NCBI GenBank assembly: GCA_020048595.1
Contig: JAIFMH010000300.1
Span: 1 to 14,831 of the forward strand
Reading direction: 5' to 3'
Source of the DNA: Bacteroidota bacterium
Lineage (GTDB): Bacteria > Bacteroidota > Bacteroidia > Bacteroidales > UBA4417
Length of the DNA stretch: 14,831 bases
Shown: positions 1 through 7,330 of the stretch, piece after piece
How the letters are laid out: the number at the start of each line of letters is the position of its first letter
Position numbering within the stretch: position 1 is the stretch's first letter
Translations under genes and position numbers: made by a program
Notes under the pieces: model-generated
The model's input: the letters and a program-made list of their open reading frames with translations, nothing else
What the model was told of the DNA's origin: nothing
Database searches by the model: none

Positions 1-2480
1 ACATCACTCACCCAAGTATACGAAATGGTATTGTTAACCTGTAGAAGGTTTAAAATTTCGGCAGTAATCCATAAGGATTTGAATCCGCTGAAAAAACCTG
101 TTTTTGGTCGTAAGGCTTCGCCACCGATAATTTGTTTTGACAAACCAATATCAATTCTCCGATACGGCGGAAGCCGGTATGTATGAGTGTATAAAGGTGT
201 ATTGGGCGCTCCGGTTGGCAATCCGCTACCAAAGTAAAGCCCGATATTCATTTTGAAAGTAGGATTCATTGGCAGGTAGTCCTGGAAAAACAACCCGAAT
301 GTAATCCGCTGATCAGTTGGCCGCGGAATATAGCCCGGGTAGATAACCGTTGAATCAACAGCAACAGCATCTTCCGTAAAGCCCACATGTATTACTTCGC
401 CCGATGCATTATAATACTCTGTATACTGATCATCATAAAGATCTTCAGCGGTTTTCATAAACGAAAGACTTGCCCACGATTCAGCGCCTTTTACAAACTC
501 GCCGTTCACTTTCATTTCAATGCCATACGCATAGCCTTTCGATCCGTTTATTCCAAGGTATTGAATCCGGACATTATCAACCTGGTAAGGAACCAGGTCA
601 GTTAAATATTTGTAATAAGCCTCGGTTACAAATTTGAACGGCCGTCCCCAGGAGATGAAGTTCCAGTCGCTGCCGGCAACAAACTGAATGGATTTTTGTG
701 CCTTGAGTCTTACGCTGTCATTTATCTCGCCTTGCAGGTTTCGGAGCTCGCGGAAAAAAGGCGGCTGATAATAATATCCTGCCGAAAAACGAAACATTAT
801 GTCTTTTTCCCATCGAGGTTTGTATGATACACTTGCTCGAGGGCTAACTAAAAATTGCTTGTTGTAGTCCCAGTAATTAAAGCGAACGCCAGCTGTGATA
901 GCCAGGTTTGTTGAATCGCCATCCAGTGTCCATGTATTTTGAGCAAATGCCGTATACCTGTTAGAGATAATATGGGCAGATGTTTTCAGATGATAGTTTA
1001 GCACAAAATCAGTAAGGTTGCCGGGTTCACCGGGAGTTCCGGGATTGTAAGGAAGTGAATAGGCCGCGGAATCTATCCGTTGCCATTCATTTAACCTGTC
1101 ATCAATAATTTCATGCTGGTATTTGATTCCCCACAGGGCGTAATTTCTTCCTTTTGAATAGCTGTAACGGTTTTCAGCATTAATTACCGTCATATCCAAC
1201 TGGTTGCGTGCATGATCAAAGTATCCGCCAACTCCTTTGGTTTCAACAACCTCAATGGAGTCGGTTCCGCTGGGTTGATTATCAAGTAAAGCTATATAAT
1301 ACTCAGCCAGGATATCGAAGGATTCCGTTTCCCTGGAATTGTAAGCGGACGTGATCCATTTTATCTGAAGGTTTTTATTTGGATTATGCGTTAAGGTAAT
1401 TCCACCCATTCGGCTGTCGTACTTATCAACTTCCTGCCCTTCGAAATACATGGTCAGGCGCAAAGGCGTAAAGTAGGTGCCAAAGTTAGTTTCGCGCGAT
1501 TCGGGAATTAGGTTATAGGTGTTGGTTGAAACATATCCCAAAACGGATAATTCAAGTTTGTCTGTCAGGTTATACGTTAACAGCGACTGAAAATCCACAA
1601 ATACGGGTTTGTAGCTACCTTTTGTCTCAAGAGCTTTCAGCAGGTACTGGTTGGTTTTGTACCTGGCTCCGGCGAGGTAAGTGAAACGTTTGTTTTTGCT
1701 TGTTCCTTCAACATGAGCAGTAGCTCCCAGCAGGCTGGCTGTTGCCGACGCAGCAAATTTTACCGGACGTTTGTATTTAATATCCAAAACACTCGATAGC
1801 TTATCCCCGTAACGCGCTTCGAAGCCACCGGCAGAAAATAAAACGGAAGAAACCAGGTCGCTGTTAAGGAAGCTTAAGCCTTCCTGCTGGCTTGTGCGAA
1901 CCAACATAGGACGATAAATCTCAATATCATTAACATACACAAGATTTTCGTCAAAATTCCCGCCACGGACGGAATATTGCGAACTGAGTTCGTTGTTTGA
2001 AACAACTCCTGGCAAAGTTTTCAGTAATGCTTCAATTCCTCCGGATGCAGTAGGCAATGCATTTACAGTGCGTGCATCAATTCGTATCAGGTTTGTATTG
2101 CGGATCTGCCGGTCTTCAATCACTATACTTTCCAGTTCTGTGGCCGACGATATGATACTTCTGTTCACCCTGAGCTTTTCGCCCGGATTCACTTTAACAT
2201 AAGCTGTATCGGATTTGTACCCTATAAAAGAAAATACGATTTTTAATTCTTTTGATGCCGGTATCTGCAGGCTATATGTTCCGTCAGCAGCAGTGGTGGT
2301 ACCTCCCGGAAATCCGAAAATACTGACATTCACCAGTTCGACCGGCTGATTCTTTTCATCAGTAACTTTCCCGGATATCATTCCTGACTTTTGTGCAAAA
2401 ACAATTTTCCCCATCATCAGAGTACTGATAACAAGAAGTGTTTTTAACAGGATATTTGAAGGAAAGTAAAAAGGTCTCAA
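1..2480 (-). CDS. TonB-dependent outer-membrane receptor (C-terminus beyond window)
   Basis: Outer-membrane beta-barrel receptor expected to import a ligand using TonB-ExbBD energy. The reading frame is open from 2480 to base 1, giving 826 codons, and I read the same frame at both ends and in the middle. A signal peptide (about residues 1-30, ending VFAQ) is followed by a carboxypeptidase-regulatory-like beta-sandwich (about 35-115, with ISGKVTDEKNQPV). Next comes a plug domain (about 120-235, with LKTLPGV, YSVRGGNFDENLVYVND and IEIYRP), then a long barrel rich in aromatic beta-strands. The visible end (NNTISYTWVSD) is typical of the last strands, so only a few dozen residues are probably missing. 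The start is inferred to be TTG at 2478-2480: an in-frame TAA lies just upstream, and the first ATGs (2417, 2414) fall inside the hydrophobic core and would destroy the signal peptide. No SusD-like partner is adjacent, so it is not a clear SusC. Ligand unknown. Confidence 0.93.
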   Translation of the reverse strand, partial: MRPFYFPSNILLKTLLVISTLMMGKIVFAQKSGMISGKVTDEKNQPVELVNVSIFGFPGGTTTAADGTYSLQIPASKELKIVFSFIGYKSDTAYVKVNPGEKLRVNRSIISSATELESIVIEDRQIRNTNLIRIDARTVNALPTASGGIEALLKTLPGVVSNNELSSQYSVRGGNFDENLVYVNDIEIYRPMLVRTSQQEGLSFLNSDLVSSVLFSAGGFEARYGDKLSSVLDIKYKRPVKFAASATASLLGATAHVEGTSKNKRFTYLAGARYKTNQYLLKALETKGSYKPVFVDFQSLLTYNLTDKLELSVLGYVSTNTYNLIPESRETNFGTYFTPLRLTMYFEGQEVDKYDSRMGGITLTHNPNKNLQIKWITSAYNSRETESFDILAEYYIALLDNQPSGTDSIEVVETKGVGGYFDHARNQLDMTVINAENRYSYSKGRNYALWGIKYQHEIIDDRLNEWQRIDSAAYSLPYNPGTPGEPGNLTDFVLNYHLKTSAHIISNRYTAFAQNTWTLDGDSTNLAITAGVRFNYWDYNKQFLVSPRASVSYKPRWEKDIMFRFSAGYYYQPPFFRELRNLQGEINDSVRLKAQKSIQFVAGSDWNFISWGRPFKFVTEAYYKYLTDLVPYQVDNVRIQYLGINGSKGYAYGIEMKVNGEFVKGAESWASLSFMKTAEDLYDDQYTEYYNASGEVIHVGFTEDAVAVDSTVIYPGYIPRPTDQRITFGLFFQDYLPMNPTFKMNIGLYFGSGLPTGAPNTPLYTHTYRLPPYRRIDIGLSKQIIGGEALRPKTGFFSGFKSLWITAEILNLLQVNNTISYTWVSD

Positions 2481-2654
2481 AATCGGGCAGGTTTATTGAT
2501 ATGACTATAATACTGATAGCTACCGGTGAGAATAACGACTCTAATGCGAAAGTAGTATAAATATGGGAAAAGATGTGTGAAGTTGGATGTGCAACGTCGG
2601 ATTTGTACTGTCGTATGTTAGATGATCAATATATTACTTCAAAAACTTGATAGG

Positions 2655-2722
2655 AAATGATATACTATTTACTATTAACCATTAACTTATCACTTTTCCC
2701 TTACCACTCCCTACCTAATACT
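2655..2722. repeat. Degenerate 7-base-period tandem repeat
   Basis: Five consecutive heptamers can be written without gaps from 2660: ATATACT, ATTTACT, ATTAACC, ATTAACT, TATCACT (to 2694). The 7-base phase weakly continues as TTTCCCT, TACCACT, CCCTACC, TAATACT into the stop codon of the neighbouring gene. On the minus strand the unit is roughly RGTWAAT. It fills the end of the 234-base gap between the two minus-strand envelope genes. I see no hairpin strong enough to be a terminator there. Function unknown. Confidence 0.5.
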
Positions 2723-3362
2723 TCTTCTTAAAATCACCCCGTTTCCATGCTTTGATAAACTTTGCCCAGGCTATTGGATTCAGAAGGTTGTTAGGCATTG
2801 TTTGTCCGTTGTAATATAATTTGTCAGCCTGCGCACTCATATGGCTGCGGTAGCTCTGTCCGGGAGTATATCCATAACGTTCCGGATCGTAGTTCCGCCC
2901 GTATATTTCTCGCATTTCCATGTATGCGAGGTTCCGCTTCGCAATTTCAATATCATCGTCAGGAATCTGCAGGGTTAAAAAAGCACGCCGGAATTCTTCC
3001 TTGCTGGGCCATGGATAAATAACAGTTTCGGTAAGCATAAGCGTATCTGACGACATAACCTGTATGAGGGAATACCTGTTTTCAGTCAATGTATCCGGAA
3101 TCCGGAATAACCCGGTTTTATACCCCACCGCTGAAAATGAGATCAGATCATTCTTATGAACTACAATTGAGAAAAATCCCCAGTAATCGGAGGTGGTTCC
3201 CCGTCCTGTTTTTGTAACAGCAATATTGGCGAAAGGCACCGGACGCAAACTGTCTGCTGTTACCACAACTCCTGAGAACTGTACAAGATCATTTACCCGC
3301 TGGGCTTGAACAGCAGAAAGCGAAAGAAGCAGAAAAACAATTATGGGTAAAGTTGCTTTCAT
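2715..3362 (-). CDS. Secreted carboxypeptidase-regulatory-like domain protein
   Basis: A 215-residue exported protein. It begins with a signal peptide (MKATLPIIVFLLLSLSAVQA, then Q). A carboxypeptidase-regulatory-like beta-sandwich follows (about residues 28-105): FSGVVVTADSLRPVPFANI, then GRGTTSDYWGFFSIVV, then FSAVGYK. This fold usually caps TonB-dependent receptors, but here it stands alone with a polar, Tyr/Arg-rich tail of about 110 residues (EIYGRNYDPERYGYTPGQ) and a basic end (KRGDFKKKY). ATG at 3362 is preferred because the only in-frame extension starts at a TTG three codons upstream. The family is known in Bacteroidota as proteins of unknown function. It lies upstream of the TonB receptor on the same strand, but a 234-base gap makes co-transcription uncertain. 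I infer a periplasmic or surface role. Confidence 0.85.
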   Translation of the reverse strand: MKATLPIIVFLLLSLSAVQAQRVNDLVQFSGVVVTADSLRPVPFANIAVTKTGRGTTSDYWGFFSIVVHKNDLISFSAVGYKTGLFRIPDTLTENRYSLIQVMSSDTLMLTETVIYPWPSKEEFRRAFLTLQIPDDDIEIAKRNLAYMEMREIYGRNYDPERYGYTPGQSYRSHMSAQADKLYYNGQTMPNNLLNPIAWAKFIKAWKRGDFKKKY

Positions 3363-3368
3363 CAGATG

Positions 3369-3376
3369 CAAAGATA
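3369..3376 (-). promoter_or_regulatory. Possible -7 element (TATCTTTG)
   Basis: Matches the Bacteroidota -7 consensus TAnnTTTG on the minus strand, but it ends only six bases before the ATG at 3362. Transcription would then start at or next to the start codon, giving a nearly leaderless message. No good -33 TTTG is seen 19-20 bases upstream. It could be a chance match. Confidence 0.2.
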
Positions 3377-3515
3377 TTTCTTTTACATTGCTAAAGTAAA
3401 TAAGAGCAGGCTAGTTTTCAAAAAATATGTTAAACATAACTTCTGTAATCTGAACTTTAATTGCCGGAATTCTGTTGAGCTGAGGAAATCATGATTAAGT
3501 GTATCTGCAGGGCAA

Positions 3516-3548
3516 CAAAAAAAGCTGTCACCCAAAAGGGAAACAGCT
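3516..3548 (-). terminator. Rho-independent terminator after bL28
   Basis: On the minus strand AGCTGT (3548-3543) pairs with ACAGCT (3528-3523). An inner CCC/GGG stem (3531-3533 with 3538-3540) encloses an AAAA loop, with a two-base internal mismatch. The hairpin runs directly into a seven-base T tract on the minus strand (A's at 3517-3523). It lies 23 bases beyond the bL28 stop codon and probably makes rpmB the last gene of its transcript. Confidence 0.85.
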
Positions 3549-3571
3549 CTGGAATTATTCATTACAAATGT

Positions 3572-3814
3572 CTACTTATTGATAAGAAAACCTTTTTCAC
3601 GGGCTTCCTTCATGCATGCGGAAATGCCTTTTTTATTGATTGTACGCAGGGCTGAAGTCGAAACTTTAAGTGTAATCCACTTATCTTCTTCAGGAATAAA
3701 GAAGCGTTTGGTCTGAAGATTAGGGTAAAACCTGCGTTTGGTTTTAATATTTGAATGGGAAACAGTGTTTCCTACAATCATTTTCTTTCCGGTTAGTTCA
3801 CAAATTCTTGACAT
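3572..3814 (-). CDS. rpmB: 50S ribosomal protein L28 (bL28)
   Basis: An 80-residue basic protein of the large ribosomal subunit. The family opening MSRICELTGKK is followed by the VGNTVSHSNIKTKRRFYPNL stretch, the RFFIPEEDKWITLKVST strand pair and the ALRTINKKGI signature. Length and motifs fit the Bacteroidota form. Only two separated cysteines (5 and 67) are present, so this is a form without paired zinc ligands. ATG at 3814 gives the conserved N-terminus. cinA lies 191 bases upstream on the same strand, a pairing common in the phylum. The usual downstream partners (rpmG, a small DUF4295 gene, ftsY) are missing: a terminator follows directly, then an unrelated secreted protein. A good promoter-like sequence immediately upstream suggests independent transcription. 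Confidence 0.97.
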   Translation of the reverse strand: MSRICELTGKKMIVGNTVSHSNIKTKRRFYPNLQTKRFFIPEEDKWITLKVSTSALRTINKKGISACMKEAREKGFLINK

Positions 3815-3840
3815 AGTGTTAGGCTTTTCAAAATGGAGTG

Positions 3841-3871
3841 CAAAGGTCTGTATAAATTTGTAAATATCAAA
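3841..3871 (-). promoter_or_regulatory. Putative rpmB promoter
   Basis: On the minus strand a TTTG (3871-3868) is followed, after exactly 19 bases, by GACCTTTG (3848-3841). This matches the Bacteroidota sigma-70 arrangement TTTG-N19-TAnnTTTG except for one base in the -7 element. It sits 26 bases from the rpmB ATG, giving a short leader. It is the best two-box promoter I found here. Confidence 0.5.
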
Positions 3872-4005
3872 ACAATATGAAGAAAAACTTTCTAATTGTT
3901 TCCTGTATGTGTTTTATATGAACTAAACAAAGGATTTTCAGTTGATTACGTTGAATCTGATTTGGTCGTGGCATGTCTCAAAGCCACATTCCGGTCACGA
4001 AAAAA

Positions 4006-5241
4006 TTATTCGGACAGTTTTCCCCTCAGCATATTTAATGCCGATATGGATGCTTTCCTGATATTCCGGCCACGGTGTTCGCCGAACATAAACTTTCGGG
4101 CAATAGTTTCAGTTGGTGTCGCAACAGCAATCCAGGTCGTTCCTACCGGTTTTTCGGCTGTGCCTCCTCCCGGTCCTGCAATTCCCGAAACGGATATGGC
4201 ATAATCGGTTGCAAAACGGGATCGGATACCCTCGGCCATGGCAATAACAGTTTGTTCGCTCACAGCACCGTGTTCAACAAGCACCTGGTGCGGAACACCA
4301 AGCAGGTTCTCTTTTATTTCGTTTGAATACGCTACAATTGATCCTTTGAAATAATCGGAACTGCCTGCAATGCTTGTTATAAGCTGAGCGATATTACCGC
4401 CGGTGCAGCTCTCGGAAGTGGAAAGTGTCAATCCTTTATCCCGGAGCAGTTGGCCAACCACGGATTCCATGGTGTCGTTATCGAAACCAAAAATATAGTT
4501 GCCTGCTAAAGGATAAAGTTCTTTTTCTGCTTTATCTATAGCTTCCTGAAGTTCATTCCTGTCAGTTCCGTATGCAGTCAGCCTCAGCCTTACCATTCCC
4601 GGTTGAGGCAGGTAAGCGAGTTTTATAAATGACGGAAGTGAGTCCTCCCAGGGTTCGATGATGGAAGCCAGGTGTGATTCTCCAACGCCTTCGGTTAATA
4701 TGGTGCGGTGAATGATCACCTTATTTAATTTATCCAGGAGCTGAGGTATTATTTCCTGCTCCATTATTGCTTTCATTTCGAAAGGTACGCCGGGCATGGA
4801 GACATAAATACAATCATTTTTCTCAAACCACATGCATGGAGCTGTTCCGTTGGGATTGGCGATTACCTTGCAGTTTGCCGGTACCATTGCCTGTAAACGG
4901 TTTAGCTCTGTTACTGCATATCCACGCGACGAAAATATTTTTTCCACATTGGCGTATGCTTTTTCGCTGAAAACCAACGAAGTGTCAAAATATTTGCACA
5001 GTGTTTGCTTGGTAATATCATCTTTGGTTGGTCCCAGTCCTCCTGTAATCAATATGAGTTGAGCCCGTTCTGATGCCTCGTGCAGCGTTGTCAGAATATG
5101 GGTTTGGTCGTCGGAGATACTGGTAATCTGATGGACTTTTATTCCTATCAGGTTTAGCTGTTCGGCCATCCAGGCGGAGTTGGTATCAATAACCTGTCCG
5201 ATCAGGAGTTCATCGCCAATGGTAATTATTTCTGCAAGCAT
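4006..5241 (-). CDS. cinA: CinA family NMN amidohydrolase / ADP-ribose pyrophosphatase-like protein
   Basis: A 411-residue cytoplasmic protein with the full two-domain CinA plan. Residues about 1-170 are the MoCF-biosynthesis-like domain (AEIITIGDELLIGQVIDTNS, LILITGGLGPTKDDITK, SMPGVPFEMK), linked in the family to ADP-ribose pyrophosphatase activity. After a middle linker, residues about 250-408 form the PncC-type nicotinamide-mononucleotide deamidase domain. This carries STSESCTGG with the presumed catalytic serine, VAYSNEIKENLLGV with the conserved lysine, HGAVSEQTV, and SVSGIAGPGGGTAEKPVGT. Together the domains recycle pyridine nucleotide breakdown products. The older name 'competence/damage-inducible' reflects regulation in some Firmicutes; nothing here suggests competence. 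The start at 5241 gives the conserved MLAEII opening. The gene is complete, with no missing motif seen. Confidence 0.96.
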   Translation of the reverse strand: MLAEIITIGDELLIGQVIDTNSAWMAEQLNLIGIKVHQITSISDDQTHILTTLHEASERAQLILITGGLGPTKDDITKQTLCKYFDTSLVFSEKAYANVEKIFSSRGYAVTELNRLQAMVPANCKVIANPNGTAPCMWFEKNDCIYVSMPGVPFEMKAIMEQEIIPQLLDKLNKVIIHRTILTEGVGESHLASIIEPWEDSLPSFIKLAYLPQPGMVRLRLTAYGTDRNELQEAIDKAEKELYPLAGNYIFGFDNDTMESVVGQLLRDKGLTLSTSESCTGGNIAQLITSIAGSSDYFKGSIVAYSNEIKENLLGVPHQVLVEHGAVSEQTVIAMAEGIRSRFATDYAISVSGIAGPGGGTAEKPVGTTWIAVATPTETIARKFMFGEHRGRNIRKASISALNMLRGKLSE

Positions 5242-5289
5242 ATTGAGGGAGAAAGAGTTATTGCGTTTTTGGTAATTCGTCTAAAGAGA

Positions 5290-5360
5290 TGGTTCCAAAA
5301 GATAGGTTCCATAATTAAAAGTTCAAAGTGTTCAATGATTAAAGGTGTTCAAAGGTTTGA
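5290..5360. repeat. Degenerate GTTCAAA-type direct repeats
   Basis: The 227-base gap between cinA and the stress-protein gene holds imperfect copies of a short unit: GTTCAAAG (5321-5328), GTTCAAT (5330-5336), GTTCAAAG (5347-5354), then GTTTGATA (5355-5362). Two copies of AGGTTCCA/TGGTTCCA-like sequence (from about 5290 and 5304) precede them. The copies are too diverged to be a recent expansion. No coding potential seen. Confidence 0.45.
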
Positions 5361-5410
5361 TACACGAAGGTTTTCCATTGAACTCATATCCTGAAATTGA
5401 AATCAGGCAA

Positions 5411-5450
5411 AACTGATATCCGAAACAATGAAAAGAATTTAATATCAGTT
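5411..5450. repeat. Inverted repeat downstream of the stress-protein gene
   Basis: AACTGATAT (5411-5419) and ATATCAGTT (5442-5450) are a perfect nine-base inverted repeat with 22 bases between them, about 20 bases past the stop codon of the minus-strand gene. There is no T tract and the loop is long, so a classical terminator is doubtful. It may be a binding site or a weak 3' structure. Confidence 0.35.
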
Positions 5451-5468
5451 GCAGGAGAAACCGGTTTG

Positions 5469-6341
5469 CTAAAATGATGTTGAAAATCCCAGATCTTTAG
5501 GCATAATAGACATTACCGGAATTTCGGACAAGCGGATAAATTCCTGGGAATTTGATCCTACAAAGTATTCAACAAGGCCAACTTCCTGTGAATTTAAAAT
5601 AATGATAAGGTCTATGTCACCTTCTTGCCTGGCATAATTAAGTATTGCAGGGACTATAGTTTTTTCGTCGCCTTTGCATTCGAGCAGTTCAAAAGTACAG
5701 TCAATTCCTGCGGAAGAAATAAAATCTGTAACCTGGTTTCCTTGCTGATAAAGCTTGTTTGAATCAGTTGTTGAACTTTTAGGCAGTAATGCAGATACAA
5801 CTTTAATCCCGGCATTATTGAACCTTGCGATTTCGATCCCGATAGTTACTTTTTGCCGTGTTTCCACTGTGAGATCAAGCGGTAAAAGGATATTCCGGAT
5901 TCCGTTGTGAGCGGATTTTGTATTATAGATAATAACCGGACACGTTGCAGAACGCACAACTCTTGATGTATTGGCTCCAACACGCTTTTCCTGATCATCA
6001 TCCTGATCAGAACTGTTTGTTCCCATCAGGATAAATTGTGCATTGATTTCTTTTGCTACCTCCAGTATTTTTGAATGGATCCTCCCTTTCTCGAGCCTGT
6101 AATTAACAGTGAGCCCGGAAGACAGGGATGCTTTGCGTGCAATTTCAGCAAGGCGTTCCTCCAGTATGATTCGCAATTCATTCTTCTGATCATCATTGAA
6201 TATGCTTGCAAATATTCCGGATTGTTCGTGTACATAAAGTACGGTTATTTCAGCGAGGATTATGTGTGCCAGGCTAAACGATTGTTCGAGTGCTACGAGA
6301 GATTGCTTTTCAAAATCTAACGGGATAAGGATTTTATTCAT
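5469..6341 (-). CDS. Universal stress protein, tandem Usp domains
   Basis: A 290-residue cytoplasmic protein made of two fused Usp folds. Domain 1 (about 1-140) opens MNKILIPLDF and ends with a nucleotide-loop-like VGANTSRVVRSATCPVIIY (121-139), with G107 in ILMGTNSSD. Domain 2 (about 147-285) opens NILLPLDLT and ends with VGSNSQEFIRLSEIPVMSI (261-279). The family's ATP-binding pattern (G-2x-G-9x-G-S/T) is only partly kept: domain 1 has an acidic insert (SDQDDDQEK) between its glycines, and domain 2 lacks the first GT pair (IILNSQE). ATP binding is therefore uncertain. Tandem Usp proteins are common in Bacteroidota and usually respond to starvation or redox stress; the specific role is unknown. 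It is divergent from the phosphorylase gene, with 63 bases between the two ATGs. Confidence 0.9.
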   Translation of the reverse strand: MNKILIPLDFEKQSLVALEQSFSLAHIILAEITVLYVHEQSGIFASIFNDDQKNELRIILEERLAEIARKASLSSGLTVNYRLEKGRIHSKILEVAKEINAQFILMGTNSSDQDDDQEKRVGANTSRVVRSATCPVIIYNTKSAHNGIRNILLPLDLTVETRQKVTIGIEIARFNNAGIKVVSALLPKSSTTDSNKLYQQGNQVTDFISSAGIDCTFELLECKGDEKTIVPAILNYARQEGDIDLIIILNSQEVGLVEYFVGSNSQEFIRLSEIPVMSIMPKDLGFSTSF

Positions 6342-6358
6342 TGCAATGCTGATTTGTT

Positions 6359-6366
6359 TACATTTG
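6359..6366 (+). promoter_or_regulatory. Putative -7 element for the phosphorylase gene (TACATTTG)
   Basis: An exact TAnnTTTG match 38 bases upstream of the phosphorylase ATG at 6405. No clear TTTG lies 19-20 bases upstream; a TTG at 6341-6343 is too close. It sits five bases from an oppositely oriented TAnnTTTG element. Confidence 0.4.
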
Positions 6367-6370
6367 TCTG

Positions 6371-6378
6371 CAAAAATA
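6371..6378 (-). promoter_or_regulatory. Putative -7 element for the stress-protein gene (TATTTTTG)
   Basis: An exact TAnnTTTG match on the minus strand, 29 bases before the stress-protein ATG at 6341. The upstream -33 region is not recognisable. It faces the plus-strand element at 6359-6366, so the two initiation regions would overlap. Confidence 0.4.
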
Positions 6379-6404
6379 CCGTTTTACTTTTTCATACGCT
6401 AATA

Positions 6405-7277
6405 ATGACACCAATTGCTGAATCTGAACTCATTTTAAATCCCGACGGAAGTGTTTACCACCTTCATCTGAAACCTGAAAATATCGCTGATACTATTATT
6501 GTTGTTGGCGATCCGGGACGGGTAAAAGAAATTTCGAAGCATTTTGACCGTATAGAATTTTCGGTGCAAAACCGTGAATTATTTACACACACAGGGTCAA
6601 TTGGTACAAAGAGGCTTTCAGTTTTATCTACCGGAATGGGAACCGATAACCTGGATATTGTAATAAATGAATTGGATGCTGCTGTAAACATTGATCTTGA
6701 AACGCGTAAACCAAAACAATCGCATACTAAGCTTAATATTATCAGGATGGGAACAGCAGGGGCTTTGCAGGCCGATATTCAGCCTGGTGACTTTGTTGCG
6801 TCGTCCTATGGAATGGGCATGGATGGTTTGTTATACTTTTATGATAAAGGTAAAAGTGTAATGAATGCTGATATGGCAGAGGCTTTTGTTCAGCATGTAA
6901 GCTGGAATACAAATTTGCCGGGTATTTATGCTGTTCCGTGTTCGGATACCTTGATGAACAAACTGGGAAAAGGGCTTACTCATGGAATTACCCTTACCGC
7001 TCCCGGCTTTTATGGTCCGCAAGGCAGGGAATTAAGGCTTAAACTGGCGTTTCCCGATTTAAATAACCTTATCGAAAGTTTTGAATACGAGGGAAAAAGA
7101 ATTTCGAATTTTGAAATGGAAACTTCTGCTTTATACGGATTGGGTAAAATGCTGGGGCACGATACGCTCACAATCTGTACCGTTGTGGCAAACCGTGTAA
7201 CCCAAACCTATGCAAAAGATTACCACGCTGATATTGACAGGCTTATTAAACTGGTTTTGGAAAGGGTAACAGCTTAA
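6405..7277 (+). CDS. Nucleoside phosphorylase, uridine-phosphorylase-like
   Basis: A 290-residue cytoplasmic enzyme of the PNP/UDP phosphorylase family, which splits nucleosides with phosphate into free base and (deoxy)ribose-1-phosphate for salvage. Family motifs: VVGDPGRVKEI (33-43, phosphate-binding GDP.R), STGMGTDNLDIVINEL (75-90), IRMGTAGALQADIQPGDFV (113-131) and NFEMETSALYGLG (235-247, the ribose-binding Met-Glu pair), then TVVANR. The order and spacing match Udp-type enzymes better than trimeric purine phosphorylases, so uridine is the likely but unproven substrate. ATG at 6405 is chosen because a longer in-frame start at 6354 would use TTG, overlap the putative promoter and add a non-conserved tail. 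It ends before a strong bidirectional terminator. Confidence 0.9.
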   Translation: MTPIAESELILNPDGSVYHLHLKPENIADTIIVVGDPGRVKEISKHFDRIEFSVQNRELFTHTGSIGTKRLSVLSTGMGTDNLDIVINELDAAVNIDLETRKPKQSHTKLNIIRMGTAGALQADIQPGDFVASSYGMGMDGLLYFYDKGKSVMNADMAEAFVQHVSWNTNLPGIYAVPCSDTLMNKLGKGLTHGITLTAPGFYGPQGRELRLKLAFPDLNNLIESFEYEGKRISNFEMETSALYGLGKMLGHDTLTICTVVANRVTQTYAKDYHADIDRLIKLVLERVTA

Positions 7278-7330
7278 TAAATCCTTAATCCCAATTCAAC
7301 TGTCAGAGAAAAAAGATTTGACCCCAGAAA

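Noticed and set aside
1..2480. TonB receptor as a SusC of a polysaccharide-utilisation locus
   Set aside because: No SusD-like gene, glycoside hydrolase or sugar-sensing regulator is seen in the window; the domain plan also fits general TonB receptors.
3963..3998. GTGGC/GCCAC hairpin as a cinA terminator
   Set aside because: The stem is only five pairs with a ten-base loop; the T-rich run on the minus strand precedes rather than follows it.
3896..4204. 102-codon plus-strand frame overlapping the 3' end of cinA
   Set aside because: Most of it is antisense to the conserved CinA deamidase domain; no recognisable protein features.
4006..5241. CinA as evidence of a competence locus
   Set aside because: No com genes nearby; CinA is widespread in non-competent bacteria with a pyridine nucleotide recycling role.
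5381..5408. CCTGA/TCAGG short hairpin as a terminator for the stress-protein gene
   Set aside because: Only five base pairs with an eight-base loop and no T tract on the minus strand.
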